Positions 35,580 to 43,990 are shown, numbered from the stretch's first letter. The stretch is 64,000 nt of DNA from Rothia mucilaginosa ATCC 25296 (GCF_000175615.1 NZ_ACVO01000014.1:1-64000), one strand, 5' to 3'. Numbers and translations: made by a program. The notes: a model not told the origin generated them from the sequence alone.

Positions 35580-36002
35580 GTGGCTGTTAAGATTCGTCTC
35601 AAGCGTATGGGTAAGATCCGCGATCCTCGTTACCGCGTTGTGGTCGCTGATTCGCGCGTCAAGCGCGACGGTAAGACCATCGAAGAGATTGGTATTTACC
35701 ACCCGACCGAGCACCCCTCGCGTATCGAGATCAACTCTGAGCGTGCTCAGTACTGGCTCTCCGTCGGCGCACAGCCGACCGAGCAGGTTCTGGCTCTGCT
35801 GAAGCTCTCGGGCGACTGGGCTGCATTCAAGGGCGAGAAGGCAGAGTCCAAGGTTCTGCCCGTCGAGGCTAAGGCTGAGTTCGTTGTTCCCGAAAAGGGT
35901 TCCGTGATCCTGCCCGAGGCTATCACCCCCAAGGCTGAGAAGGCTGAAGAGGTTGCTGAGGAAGCAGCACCCGAGGCTGAGGCTGAGGAAGCAGCTGAGT
36001 AA
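35580..36002 (+). CDS. rpsP: 30S ribosomal protein S16
   Basis: Small-subunit protein. The first 80 residues match S16 ([25 protein letters not shown]). A 60-residue C-terminal extension rich in Glu and Ala is typical of actinobacterial S16 and makes the total 140. GTG start; AGGAG lies 11 nt upstream, slightly far. The gene heads the rpsP-khpA-rimM-trmD group. A TAAAAT at 35422-35427 may be its -10, with a poor -35. Confidence 0.95.
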   Translation: MAVKIRLKRMGKIRDPRYRVVVADSRVKRDGKTIEEIGIYHPTEHPSRIEINSERAQYWLSVGAQPTEQVLALLKLSGDWAAFKGEKAESKVLPVEAKAEFVVPEKGSVILPEAITPKAEKAEEVAEEAAPEAEAEEAAE

Positions 36003-36004
36003 TT

Positions 36005-36250
36005 ATGTTGGCTGACGCACTCGAACACCTGGTTCGAGGGATTGTCGATCGTCCGGAGGACGTGAAGGTGCGCCTGCGCACTCAGCGTCACCGTGAAACC
36101 CTTGAGGTTCGCGTGCATCCGGATGACCTGGGCCGAGTTATCGGCAGGTCTGGTCGTACCGCCAAGAGCATCCGTCTGGTGATGGACGCTATTTCTGATG
36201 GCGAGCCGATGCGTATCGACATTATCGACACCGACAAAAAGCGACGCTAG
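36005..36250 (+). CDS. khpA: KH-domain RNA-binding protein KhpA
   Basis: A small single-KH-domain protein; in other bacteria KhpA partners KhpB (Jag/EloR) in RNA binding. The 81-residue product has the KH loop GRSGRTAKS near residue 47. It begins 2 bp after rpsP, the standard neighbour, and is followed by a strong terminator that separates it from rimM. Confidence 0.93.
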   Translation: MLADALEHLVRGIVDRPEDVKVRLRTQRHRETLEVRVHPDDLGRVIGRSGRTAKSIRLVMDAISDGEPMRIDIIDTDKKRR

Positions 36251-36264
36251 CTCGTAAACGCTTG

Positions 36265-36306
36265 AAGCCCCCGCTCCCGGAATTTTTCCGGAAGGCGGGG
36301 GCTTTC
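36265..36306 (+). terminator. terminator after rpsP-khpA
   Basis: AAGCCCCCGC pairs with GCGGGGGCTT, with CCGGAA/TTCCGG inside, followed by TTTC. Both a long GC stem and a short T-run are present. Confidence 0.85.
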
Positions 36307-36431
36307 GCGTACCCGAGTCCCGGTGGTAGTGCGGGCGGCAGAATGCGCCCGTCCTAAGTGCCCGGTAGAATAGTGGGAGCCGTGCACGTGCACGGCGTAG
36401 GTTTTTAGCTTGTATCCAGCGGAGGAAAATT

Positions 36432-37094
36432 ATGCAGGTTGTGGTGGCTCGTATCGGTAAGCCTCACGGTATTCGTGGTGAGGTGACGGTTCAGCTCTTT
36501 ACTGATGCCCCGCAGGAGCGTTTTGCCCGCGGCGAGGTGCTCGGTATCGAGAATTTCAAGCCCGGCTCTGCTGCCGCTTCTGTGGCGCCCACCGGTGAGC
36601 TGACGGTTGCCGGTGCCCGCTGGAACAAGAAGATTCTGGTGGTCCGTTTTGATGAGGTGACTACCCGCAACCAGGCTGAGGAGCTGCGCGGTAGCCGCCT
36701 GGTCTACGAGGTTCCCGAGGATGAGGGCGACGAAGAGGGCTTCTACGAGCAGGAGCTGGTGAACCTGCCCGTGTACCTGCTCGCGGACGTGCCCGAGGGT
36801 GAGAGCCCCGTGGATAATCCGGCTGTGGGTAAGCCGCTGGGCAAGGTGACCGGTCTGCAGACCATGCCGGTTCAGGATTTGCTGCTGATTAAGCTGGCTC
36901 GTTCGCCGCGTCTTGCCTCCGGCGCGGGTGAAGAGATCATGATTCCTTTTGTTGAGGAGATTGTGCCTGAGGTGGTTCCCCCGACCGAGGATGAGCCCGG
37001 CTTTGTGCTGCTGACCCCTCCGGCGGGTTTGATTGACCTGGTCGAGGACGCTGAGCAGGATTCTGCGCAGGCGACTGAGCAGGCGGGGGAGTAG
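36432..37094 (+). CDS. rimM: 16S rRNA processing protein RimM
   Basis: Assembly factor for the head of the 30S subunit; binds S19. The 220-residue product starts MQVVVARIGKPHGIRGEVTV, the family N-terminus, and contains the LVYEVPEDE segment and a PRC-barrel domain in the second half. The end is acidic. ATG has GGAGGA upstream. It is 3 bp before trmD, so the two are co-transcribed. Confidence 0.95.
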   Translation: MQVVVARIGKPHGIRGEVTVQLFTDAPQERFARGEVLGIENFKPGSAAASVAPTGELTVAGARWNKKILVVRFDEVTTRNQAEELRGSRLVYEVPEDEGDEEGFYEQELVNLPVYLLADVPEGESPVDNPAVGKPLGKVTGLQTMPVQDLLLIKLARSPRLASGAGEEIMIPFVEEIVPEVVPPTEDEPGFVLLTPPAGLIDLVEDAEQDSAQATEQAGE

Positions 37095-37097
37095 TCC

Positions 37098-38054
37098 GTG
37101 CGCTACGATGTGGTCACGATTTTCCCCGAATACCTGGAGCCGCTGAAGCTGTCCCTGCTGGGGAAGGCTCGTGAGAAGGGTCTGGTAGATCTGCACCTGC
37201 ACGATCTGCGTGAGTACACCTTTGACCGTCACCGCACGGTGGATGACACCCCGTACGGCGGTGGTGCTGGCATGGTGATGAAGGCGGAGCCGTGGGGTTT
37301 GGCGCTGGATGAGGTGCTTGCCGCCTCCCCTCTGAACGCTTCCGAAGACTCTACTGAGGGTGCCAAGTCTGAGGGCACTGAGCCCGCCGCTGATACCCGC
37401 CCGTTGCTGATTGTCCCGTCCCCGGCGGGTGCCGTTTTCGATCAGGCGATGGCGTATGAGCTGGCGGAGGAGAAGCATATTGTCTTCGCTCCGGCGCGCT
37501 ACGAGGGCATTGACGAGCGTGTGCTGGACTGGGCGCAGGAGAGCTTCCGCGTGATGCCCGTGTCCCTGGGCGATTATGTGCTTTACGGTGGCGAGGTTGC
37601 AGTCATTGCGATGATTGAGGCTATCACCCGCCTGATTCCGGGCGCGATGGGTAATCCCGCCTCCCTGGAGGAGGAGTCGCATACGGGTGGTCTGCTGGAG
37701 TATCCGGTGTACACGAAGCCCGCGGTGTGGCGTGAGCGTGAGGTGCCGGAGGTGCTGCTGTCGGGTAATCACGGTGCGATTGCGCGTTGGCGTCGTGACC
37801 GTCAGATTGAGCGTACCCTGGAGCGCCGCCCGGATCTGCTGGAGGCGTACCCGGTGGAGCAGTGGGATAAGAAGGATCGCCGCTTCTTGGCTGAGCGCGG
37901 GGTGCATTTTGCGAACCCGGCGAAGGCGGCTCAGAAGAAGGCGAAGAAGAACCCCGCACCGCAGGCTGATAGTGCGGCTCAGGCGGCACAGCCTGATACT
38001 GCACAGTCTAATACCGTGCAGCCTAATACTGTGCAGACCCAGCCGGAATCCTAA
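37098..38054 (+). CDS. trmD: tRNA (guanine(37)-N(1))-methyltransferase TrmD
   Basis: Methylates G37 beside the anticodon, preventing +1 frameshifts; SPOUT-fold dimer. The 318-residue product has [14 protein letters not shown] near residue 50, the knot motif [10 protein letters not shown] near 135, and [13 protein letters not shown] near 220. A Ser/Glu-rich insert sits near residues 75-95. The last 50 residues are a low-complexity tail of Lys/Ala and then repeated Gln-Pro/Ser-Asn/Asp-Thr units encoded by 15-bp repeats at about 37987-38036. GTG start. rplS does not follow in this window. Confidence 0.95.
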   Translation: MRYDVVTIFPEYLEPLKLSLLGKAREKGLVDLHLHDLREYTFDRHRTVDDTPYGGGAGMVMKAEPWGLALDEVLAASPLNASEDSTEGAKSEGTEPAADTRPLLIVPSPAGAVFDQAMAYELAEEKHIVFAPARYEGIDERVLDWAQESFRVMPVSLGDYVLYGGEVAVIAMIEAITRLIPGAMGNPASLEEESHTGGLLEYPVYTKPAVWREREVPEVLLSGNHGAIARWRRDRQIERTLERRPDLLEAYPVEQWDKKDRRFLAERGVHFANPAKAAQKKAKKNPAPQADSAAQAAQPDTAQSNTVQPNTVQTQPES

Positions 38055-38097
38055 GCTTCGAACGGGTGCCTGTGGGTGCCTCGTGATTCTCTGAATG

Positions 38098-38144
38098 GGG
38101 GTTAGCGTCATATAACTGTTAGTTGGCGCTAACCCCTATTTTTT
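38098..38144 (+). terminator. terminator of rimM-trmD
   Basis: GGGGTTAGCG (38098-38107) pairs with CGCTAACCCC (38127-38136), followed by TATTTTTT. Confidence 0.9.
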
Positions 38145-38165
38145 GTGCCCGCGACCCGTTATTCT

Positions 38166-38198
38166 GAGGTTAACCTCGCTAAGAACATAGCCTATCTA
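38166..38198 (+). promoter_or_regulatory. palindrome overlapping a candidate promoter
   Basis: GAGGTTAACCTC (38166-38177) is a perfect 12-bp palindrome. TTAACC within it could be a -35, with TATCTA (38193-38198) as a modest -10 at 17 nt. The core AGGTTA resembles one half of DtxR/IdeR iron boxes, but the full 19-bp consensus matches poorly. A repressor site for the next gene is plausible. Confidence 0.4.
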
Positions 38199-38263
38199 TA
38201 GGTGGGGCGAGGTTGTAGCCCGCTTTCATCGTTGAAAGCACGTACTCAACAGAAGGAGGACAC

Positions 38264-38551
38264 ATGTCCGTTGTTAAGGTTCACCGTTTGGCTGTCGTTG
38301 GTGACAATCGTGCTGAGCTGGAGAAGCGCTTTGCCGCTGCCCGCCACATCGCTGACTCTTTCCCCGGCTTTGAGGGTTTTGAGCTGTGGCGCCCCCTGGA
38401 TGAGGGCGGCGACTATTTCGTGGTGACCCGCTGGGTTGATGAGGCAAGCCATGATGCGTACGCGGCGGCTCGTCGTGAGCGTGACCCGAATACTGTTGTT
38501 TCTCATGCTGATGGCACCATGAGCTTCGAAAAGGTGGAGTTCGGCGAGTAA
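38264..38551 (+). CDS. MhuD/IsdG-like heme-degrading monooxygenase homologue
   Basis: A 95-residue ABM-fold protein resembling mycobacterial MhuD: it starts MSVVKV and has AELEKRF, PGFEGFELWRP and YFVVTRW. MhuD/IsdG enzymes open heme to release iron. The conserved Trp (in TRW) is present, but position 7, an essential Asn in MhuD/IsdG, is His here. The segment around the usual heme-ligand His is also shortened. So it may act on heme differently or on another substrate. ATG has a perfect AAGGAGG SD. An AGGTTA palindrome upstream would fit iron control. Terminators on both sides make it monocistronic. Confidence 0.82.
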   Translation: MSVVKVHRLAVVGDNRAELEKRFAAARHIADSFPGFEGFELWRPLDEGGDYFVVTRWVDEASHDAYAAARRERDPNTVVSHADGTMSFEKVEFGE

Positions 38552-38590
38552 CGGGCCGCGGCGAGTAACTGGTCACTCTGGGGAATTAAT

Positions 38591-38639
38591 AGATAAACCC
38601 TGCCGGTAATTGCTCTGAGTAGGGGTTTATCTCATTTTT
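38591..38639 (+). terminator. terminator of the MhuD-like gene
   Basis: AGATAAACCC pairs with GGGTTTATCT across a 20-nt loop with one unpaired base, followed by CATTTTTAT. Confidence 0.7.
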
Positions 38640-39247
38640 ATCTCAAATAGTGAGGGGTCGCGCTAACTTTTCTGAATATTGCTTTAAGTGGGTATTAGCC
38701 CATGTGGAAGCAATATAAGGAGGGTTTAGGGCGGCCCCTCCTTGATTTTTCGGGGTTTAAAATTCGCAGGTATTTTGCTGTGATTGGGTATGTGGGTTCG
38801 GCACTATAAAACACCTGAAATACGCTCAATAGGAACCGGCGGAATACCTCAATCCTAAAGTGACACCATGGTGCAAAAAGGTTATTATTGTTCCCGAGAG
38901 CACGCTTCGCCCGAGTCGGTAGTTCGGGCGGGGACAGCGATCCCCTCTCAGCTGCATCGCATGACGTAGCTGAGTCACTCAAGGGAATATTCAGTGCACC
39001 CGTGTGAGTCATCCTCTGCATAGGAAGGTCTGGCAAGGGTGCCGACTCAACTATCACGTATTCACGCATGTGGTGCATGGTACTGGACCCCGCAATATAT
39101 GGGATGGGAGCTTGGTGGTTCGAGCGTTCATTGTGGTTGATGACCCTCCTAACCGTGGATAGGAAAGTGCTTTGCAAAGCGGGTGAGCAAGCCGGTGGTC
39201 CGGACCGGTGCTCACCCGCTCCGCTGTTTAAAAGATTCCTTCAGGCC
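38640..39247. other. 608-bp hairpin-rich region without a recognised gene
   Basis: ATATTGCTT/AAGCAATAT with TGGG/CCCA inside (38676-38716), then AAGGAGGG/CCCTCCTT followed by GATTTTT (38717-38750, terminator-like). Further on: CGCCCGA/TCGGGCG (about 38908-38930), GGGGA/TCCCC (about 38930-38945), TCAGCT/AGCTGA (about 38948-38973), GAGTC/GACTC pairs, and a 12-bp plus 5-bp stem at 39178-39220. A minus-strand open frame (39177-38695) starts at TTG without an SD and does not look like a protein. A structured RNA is possible. Confidence 0.4.
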
Positions 39248-39664
39248 CTAATGCTTTTCGGGAACTGGGCGCTCGCGGAACTCGATGGGTCGCTTCGCCT
39301 TGGGTAGTGAGTACATGACGCGCAGGTACGCATCCTCCACCAGCTCTTCTAGTACCCGCTCGGTTATGCCTTCGCCGGCGCCCACGGAAATCCAGTGCCG
39401 CTTATTCATGTGCCATGCCGGGATGATGCTCGGGTAGATGCGCTGCAGCACCTCGGATTCTTCCGGGTCGGTTTTGAGGTTCACGATGGGGTAGCCGATG
39501 CCCTCCGTGTACATGGCGAAGATCTTGCCGCCCACCCGGTACACCGTGTGCTCGGGCCCGAACGGCTGATCGCGCGTCGCCAGCGGCATGGCGAGCGCGA
39601 GGCGGTCAACGGTATGCTCGAGGTCTTCGGGTGCCAGAAGTTTGGGGGAGGGGTTCGTACTCAT
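39248..39664 (-). CDS. MmcQ/YjbR family protein
   Basis: A 138-residue protein with the CyaY-like fold seen in YjbR, sometimes called DNA-binding; the cellular role is not established. Family marks are RDQPFG near residue 32, GKIFAMY near 46, NLKTDPE near 61 and PAWHMNKRHWISV near 82. It stands alone on the minus strand between two structured gaps. Start ATG at 39664; no strong SD seen. Confidence 0.87.
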   Translation of the reverse strand: MSTNPSPKLLAPEDLEHTVDRLALAMPLATRDQPFGPEHTVYRVGGKIFAMYTEGIGYPIVNLKTDPEESEVLQRIYPSIIPAWHMNKRHWISVGAGEGITERVLEELVEDAYLRVMYSLPKAKRPIEFRERPVPEKH

Positions 39665-39723
39665 AATTTCGAGTCTATCCGGTTGTTGGTGGTTCTACAG
39701 TGTTGATATCTAAGGGCTGATAC

Positions 39724-39769
39724 AAAAATTGGGGTGTATGCAATGGTTTGCATACACCCCAGATTTTTT
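39724..39769. terminator. bidirectional terminator
   Basis: TGGGGTGTATGCAA (39730-39743) pairs perfectly with TTGCATACACCCCA (39748-39761), flanked by AAAAA on the left and TTTTTT on the right. It ends the minus-strand hydrolase gene. Confidence 0.9.
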
Positions 39770-39775
39770 AGTGCC

Positions 39776-40528
39776 CTACTTATTCATGAGCTTGTGGTCA
39801 ATTCCCTCGCGGGTAAAGGCCTGAATCGTATCCTGCAAGTCTTCACCCAGGTGGCCCCAGGAATCAGTGTGAGCAATGTACACCCGCTGGGCGCCCAGAA
39901 GCTTTGCCGCCTTTGCGGTATTCTCGGCGGTCATGGTCATGTCGAATTCGGGTCCGATGGGGTGTGCAGCACCCGCAAAAAGGATAGCGTCATCAACGGG
40001 AGCAATGCGCTGAGCAATTTCCTCTACAACGTGAAATTCGGAGTTGTCGCCAGAAATGTATACGGTCGGTTCTCCTGCAGCCTGCAGGAGGAAACCAATA
40101 ACGGGACCGGCCTTCTCCTGAATTTCGGGGATGTTCGGGCCGTGGAGTGCAGGCATTGCGGTGACGGTAACTTCAGTAGAATCCTTTGCCACGATGAAGG
40201 TATCCCAGGGAGCCAGGCCGGTGACATTGGTGAGGCCTTCTGCCTGAAGGTTCTTTTCGCCGTCTTCGGTGGTGATGACGTGGCCAACCTTGGGGAGGAG
40301 GGCGCGGCCGCTGGTGTCAAGGTTGTCGGGGTGGGTATCGTGCGAGAGTAGGACTGCATCGATGGGGAGAACCGATTCGGGGGTGATGGGGGCGCCGGCA
40401 GTCTTCTTGAGAACGGTAATGCCCATGTCGTAGTCCTGAGGGGCATCAAAGGTGGGGTCGGTTAGGAAGCGCAAACCCGCGTATTCAATCAGGACGGTGG
40501 GGCCGGTGATGACGTTAATCGTAGGCAT
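39776..40528 (-). CDS. metallo-beta-lactamase-fold hydrolase
   Basis: A 250-residue UlaG/YflN-type metal-dependent hydrolase. The metal-binding segment is LLSHDTHPDNLD near residue 61, a variant of HxHxDH in which the usual second His is Thr and the last His is Asn, as in some members of this branch. A further His is in PALHGP near 127, an Asp in YISGD near 158, and a late His in IAHTDSWGH near 221. ATG has AGAGGAA upstream. It is divergent from a CGNR-type regulator gene, which may control it. Codon use is AT-richer than that of the neighbours. Substrate unknown. Confidence 0.85.
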   Translation of the reverse strand: MPTINVITGPTVLIEYAGLRFLTDPTFDAPQDYDMGITVLKKTAGAPITPESVLPIDAVLLSHDTHPDNLDTSGRALLPKVGHVITTEDGEKNLQAEGLTNVTGLAPWDTFIVAKDSTEVTVTAMPALHGPNIPEIQEKAGPVIGFLLQAAGEPTVYISGDNSEFHVVEEIAQRIAPVDDAILFAGAAHPIGPEFDMTMTAENTAKAAKLLGAQRVYIAHTDSWGHLGEDLQDTIQAFTREGIDHKLMNK

Positions 40529-40539
40529 AAAAGTATTCC

Positions 40540-40615
40540 TCTCATGGATAAAATGTGTTTTTGCCGTGATTAACCATAGGTGTTTTCACGGAAAAATGCA
40601 AGTGATACCATGAGA
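40540..40615. promoter_or_regulatory. inverted repeats in the divergent intergenic region
   Basis: TCTCATGG (40540-40547) and CCATGAGA (40608-40615) are exact inverted copies, each next to one of the two divergent start codons, with partly shared flanks (AGTAT). They may be operator halves for the divergent regulator. Confidence 0.4.
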
Positions 40616-41224
40616 AGTATGGAAAATTCTCACCGAACCGCCCACCTTCCTGCGGCACCCGGAAGCCAAGAACACCCCTGCATAGCGTTAGCAAATACGC
40701 TCTATACAACACCTGGCGGCAAACAATACGATCTGCTTGAAACCCCAGAAACAGCCACTGAATGGGCGCACGAACACCACATCGTGAATAACTCGTATGA
40801 GCTGCAACCCTATTGCGCCAGCAGATTCATCAGCTTTCGATACGTCATCAAAGAACTGTTTGACGCGTACCTAAACCAGCGCCCTCCCTATCCGGGTGCG
40901 CTTCACGCCGTCAACAAGACAGCACATGAGGCGCTCACCATGAACGCTCTAGCGTGGGATGCAGAAAACCGGCGGTACACGCGGCGAGTTGAAGACCCCC
41001 TCACCCAAGAGGTGGATTACGCCATCGCCCGCATCGCCTACGACGCCATCACATTACTGACCGGCGAAGAAGCAGATAAACTCTCTGAATGCGAAGCACC
41101 CGACTGCGACCGCATCATGTTGCGAACCCATGCGCGACGTAGATGGTGCAGCGTGCGTTGTGGTGACCGTATCCGCGCCGCCCGCTCCTATGAACGTAAA
41201 CGCGCGCAGGCTGAAGGTGACTAA
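40610..41224 (+). CDS. CGNR zinc-finger (ABATE-domain) regulator, variant
   Basis: ABATE/CGNR proteins are putative stress-linked transcription regulators. The C-terminal 40 residues carry the zinc finger: CEAPDC, then RRRWCSVRCGDR, where the usual Asn of CGNR is Asp, then a basic end. The N-terminal part (to about 150) fits the ABATE ligand domain, with LANTLY at its start. ATG 40610 gives 204 residues; ATG 40619 and GTG 40580 are alternatives, and none has a strong SD. It is divergent from the beta-lactamase-fold gene. Codon use is AT-richer than the genome average here. The end is copied 26 bp downstream. Confidence 0.82.
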   Translation: MRSMENSHRTAHLPAAPGSQEHPCIALANTLYTTPGGKQYDLLETPETATEWAHEHHIVNNSYELQPYCASRFISFRYVIKELFDAYLNQRPPYPGALHAVNKTAHEALTMNALAWDAENRRYTRRVEDPLTQEVDYAIARIAYDAITLLTGEEADKLSECEAPDCDRIMLRTHARRRWCSVRCGDRIRAARSYERKRAQAEGD

Positions 41225-41242
41225 AAATCGTGCAGGCTGAAG
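41206..41242 (+). repeat. duplicated end of the CGNR gene
   Basis: GCAGGCTGAAG occurs at 41206-41216, inside the last codons, and again at 41232-41242, after the stop. Confidence 0.65.
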
Positions 41243-41301
41243 ATGGGGAATATTTGACTAAGTCGTCAGCGCGCCGCAGAATCACGCTAAAATAGGTAAC
41301 T

Positions 41302-42981
41302 ATGGCTGAATTTATTTATCAGATGATCAAGGCCCGCAAGACTGTGGGCGACAAGGTCATCCTTAACGACGTGACGATGTCGTTCTTCCCCGGCGCCAAG
41401 ATCGGTATGGTTGGCCCGAACGGTGCGGGTAAGTCGACCATCCTGAAGATCATGGCTGGCCTCGACCAGCCCTCCAACGGTGAGGCACGCCTGACCGCAG
41501 GCTACACCGTGGGTATCCTCATGCAGGAGCCGCCGCTGAACGAAGAGAAGACCGTTCTGGGCAACGTTGAGGAAGGCGTGGGCGAAATCAAGTCCAAGCT
41601 GGACCGCTTCAACGAAATCTCCGCCCTCATGGCTGAGCCCGACGCTGACTTCGACGCCCTCATGGAAGAAATGGGTCAGCTGCAGGAAGCTATCGACGCC
41701 GCTAACGCATGGGACCTGGACTCCCAGCTGGAACAGGCAATGGAAGCGCTGCGCTGCCCGCCCGCTGACATGCCCGTCACCCACCTCTCCGGTGGTGAGC
41801 GCCGCCGCGTGGCACTGTGCAAGCTGCTGCTACAGAAGCCTGACCTGTTGCTGCTCGACGAGCCCACCAACCACCTGGACGCAGAGTCCGTGCTCTGGCT
41901 GGAGCAGCACCTGCAGTCCTACGAGGGTGCCGTCATCGCGATTACCCACGACCGTTACTTCCTCGATCACGTGGCAGAATGGATCGCCGAGGTTGACCGC
42001 GGTAACCTGTACCCCTACGAGGGTAACTACTCCACCTACCTGGAGAAGAAGCGTTCCCGCCTCGAAGTTCAGGGCAAGAAGGACGCTAAGCTCGCTAAGC
42101 GCCTGAGCGAGGAACTGGACTGGGTCCGCTCCAACGCTAAGGGCCGCCAGGCTAAGTCGAAGGCTCGTCTGGCACGCTACGAGGAGATGGCTGCGGAGGC
42201 TGAGAAGACCCGCAAGCTTGACTTCGAAGAGATTCAGATTCCTCCGGGACCCCGCCTGGGTAACGTCGTTATTGAGGCTGAGAACCTGCAGAAGGGCTTC
42301 GACGGCCGCTCCCTGATTAACGGTCTGTCCTTCTCCCTGCCCCGTAACGGCATTGTGGGTGTGATTGGTCCTAACGGTGTGGGCAAGTCCACCCTGTTCA
42401 AGACCATCGTTGGACTGGAGCCCCTGGACGGCGGCGAGCTGAAGGTCGGCGAGACCGTGAAGATCTCGTACGTCGACCAGAACCGCGCGAACATCGACCC
42501 GGAGAAGAGCCTCTGGGAGGTCGTCTCTGACGGTCTGGACTACATCCAGGTCGGCAACGTTGAAATGCCTTCGCGTGCGTACGTTTCCGCGTTCGGCTTC
42601 AAGGGCCCGGATCAGCAGAAGAAGGCGGGTGTGCTCTCCGGTGGTGAGCGTAACCGTCTGAACCTGGCGCTGACCCTCAAGCAGGGCGGTAACCTGCTGC
42701 TGCTCGATGAGCCCACTAACGACCTGGACGTTGAGACCCTCGCATCCCTGGAAAATGCGCTGCTGGAATTCCCCGGCTGTGCAGTAGTCGTCTCTCACGA
42801 CCGTTGGTTCCTGGACCGCGTGGCAACCCACATCCTGGCGTGGGAGGGCACCGATGAGAACCCGGATCAGTGGTACTGGTTCGAGGGTAACTTCGAGTCC
42901 TACGAGAAGAACAAGATTGAGCGCCTCGGCCCTGAGGCTGCTAAGCCGCACCGCGTGGTGCACCGCAAGCTGACCCGATAG
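41302..42981 (+). CDS. ettA: energy-dependent translational throttle protein EttA (ABC-F)
   Basis: ABC-F ATPase that binds the ribosomal E site and gates the first elongation steps according to ATP/ADP. The 559-residue product has two ABC cassettes: Walker A GPNGAGKS (38-45), signature LSGGERRRV, Walker B LLLDEPTNHLD; and GPNGVGKS near 355, LSGGERNRL, LLLDEPTNDLD. The arm insertion (about residues 90-140) and the linker rich in Lys/Glu fit EttA rather than a resistance ABC-F. There are no membrane segments. A strong terminator follows. Confidence 0.95.
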   Translation: MAEFIYQMIKARKTVGDKVILNDVTMSFFPGAKIGMVGPNGAGKSTILKIMAGLDQPSNGEARLTAGYTVGILMQEPPLNEEKTVLGNVEEGVGEIKSKLDRFNEISALMAEPDADFDALMEEMGQLQEAIDAANAWDLDSQLEQAMEALRCPPADMPVTHLSGGERRRVALCKLLLQKPDLLLLDEPTNHLDAESVLWLEQHLQSYEGAVIAITHDRYFLDHVAEWIAEVDRGNLYPYEGNYSTYLEKKRSRLEVQGKKDAKLAKRLSEELDWVRSNAKGRQAKSKARLARYEEMAAEAEKTRKLDFEEIQIPPGPRLGNVVIEAENLQKGFDGRSLINGLSFSLPRNGIVGVIGPNGVGKSTLFKTIVGLEPLDGGELKVGETVKISYVDQNRANIDPEKSLWEVVSDGLDYIQVGNVEMPSRAYVSAFGFKGPDQQKKAGVLSGGERNRLNLALTLKQGGNLLLLDEPTNDLDVETLASLENALLEFPGCAVVVSHDRWFLDRVATHILAWEGTDENPDQWYWFEGNFESYEKNKIERLGPEAAKPHRVVHRKLTR

Positions 42982-42993
42982 GGTTTGGCGGTG

Positions 42994-43038
42994 AGCCCCG
43001 CCTCCTGATGCTGTTGAAGCGTGAGGAGGCGGGGCTTT
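42994..43038 (+). terminator. terminator of ettA
   Basis: AGCCCCGCCTCC (42994-43005) pairs with GGAGGCGGGGCT (43025-43036), then TT. The stem is strong and the T-run short. Confidence 0.8.
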
Positions 43039-43055
43039 GCTGTGCCCGCTGGACG

Positions 43056-43095
43056 CCGTATGCGCTGTATTCCGTATGCACTGGGCGCCGTATGC
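43056..43095 (+). repeat. 16-bp period CCGTATGC repeats
   Basis: CCGTATGC occurs at 43056, 43072 and 43088, exactly 16 bp apart, with related flanks (GCGCTG). They lie between the ettA terminator and the next gene. Confidence 0.75.
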
Positions 43096-43231
43096 GCTGG
43101 CGAGGGGAGGTGCGTGTGTTCACCGGTAGAAATAGTTCGCCCAGTAGTCACCGGTACGTCATAGCAGAGTACATATTCGCGGTTTAATGGACGTGTATAA
43201 CTAACGCATTTGATACGAAGGGTAGAGTGTC

Positions 43232-43807
43232 ATGCTTTCAAAATATAACTGGATGTCCTTAGCCACCGGTCTGTTGCTGGTTGCAACGGCAATCTACATG
43301 TTCACCAACCCCGCCACCCCGCTGGCTGTTCTGGGTTTCGTGTTCTCGATTGCGGTGCTGCTCGGTGGCGTGTTTGAGCTGGTCCGCTACTTTGGCGCGT
43401 TGAAGCCGGCACGTACCGGCTGGGACCTGGTTAACGGCATCCTGACCGTGGTGGTTGGTCTGATTCTGCTGAGCGCTTCGGCTGGTGCGCAGGCGACGTA
43501 CATTCCGACTATTGTGGGCGTGTGGCTGATTGCGTGGGCGCTGATTCGTCTGATGACTGCTCAGGGCCTGAAGTACCTGAGCTTCGCCGCCGGACGCCAC
43601 CTGCAGTTCTCTGCTATCGGTACCCTGATCCTGGGTTTGCTCGTGCTGCTGTTCCCGATGTTCTTCGGTGCGGTGGCAGTGTGGCTGATTGCCCTGGTGC
43701 TCCTGCTGGCTGGTCTGGTGTTTGTGGGTGACTTTTTCGTTTCCCGCCGCACCAAGCGCACCGTGCACATTTCCCCGGACGGTGTGATTGACGTCGAAGC
43801 CAAATAA
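43232..43807 (+). CDS. HdeD/DUF308 family membrane protein
   Basis: A 191-residue integral membrane protein with six hydrophobic segments in pairs (about residues 8-25, 32-52, 65-82, 88-106, 122-140, 144-165) and a basic cytoplasmic end (SRRTKR). This matches the DUF308 family that includes HdeD, tied to acid resistance in E. coli; the role in actinobacteria is unknown. A good ATG with GAAGGGTAGAG upstream. Monocistronic, ended by a perfect 16-bp terminator. Confidence 0.86.
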   Translation: MLSKYNWMSLATGLLLVATAIYMFTNPATPLAVLGFVFSIAVLLGGVFELVRYFGALKPARTGWDLVNGILTVVVGLILLSASAGAQATYIPTIVGVWLIAWALIRLMTAQGLKYLSFAAGRHLQFSAIGTLILGLLVLLFPMFFGAVAVWLIALVLLLAGLVFVGDFFVSRRTKRTVHISPDGVIDVEAK

Positions 43808-43846
43808 GAGCTTCTTCGGCCCGTCTAGAACGTACACTAGAACATA

Positions 43847-43886
43847 AGAAAGACCGTGTGAGACAACCACCTCACACGGTCTTTCT
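43847..43886. terminator. perfect 16-bp hairpin after the HdeD-like gene
   Basis: 43847-43862 is the reverse complement of 43871-43886 with an 8-nt loop; the arms begin AGAAAG and end CTTTCT, giving partial T-runs on both strands. It lies between two convergent genes. Confidence 0.82.
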
Positions 43887-43950
43887 GCATGCTCTAACGT
43901 TTTGAGCTGTCGCTGTGCCGAAGCTTTAGAGGGTGTACCTGCGGCTTTAG

Positions 43951-43990
43951 CGGTACTCTGCTCTATCGGTACTCTGCTTTAGCGGTACTC
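43951..43990 (-). repeat. 16-bp repeats at the 3' end of tesB
   Basis: CGGTACTC occurs at 43951, 43967 and 43983, exactly 16 bp apart. The last copy encodes the final tesB codons on the minus strand; the other two lie beyond the stop. Confidence 0.8.

Noticed and set aside
38695..39177. 160-codon minus-strand frame
   Set aside because: TTG start without Shine-Dalgarno, no domain, spans several inverted repeats.
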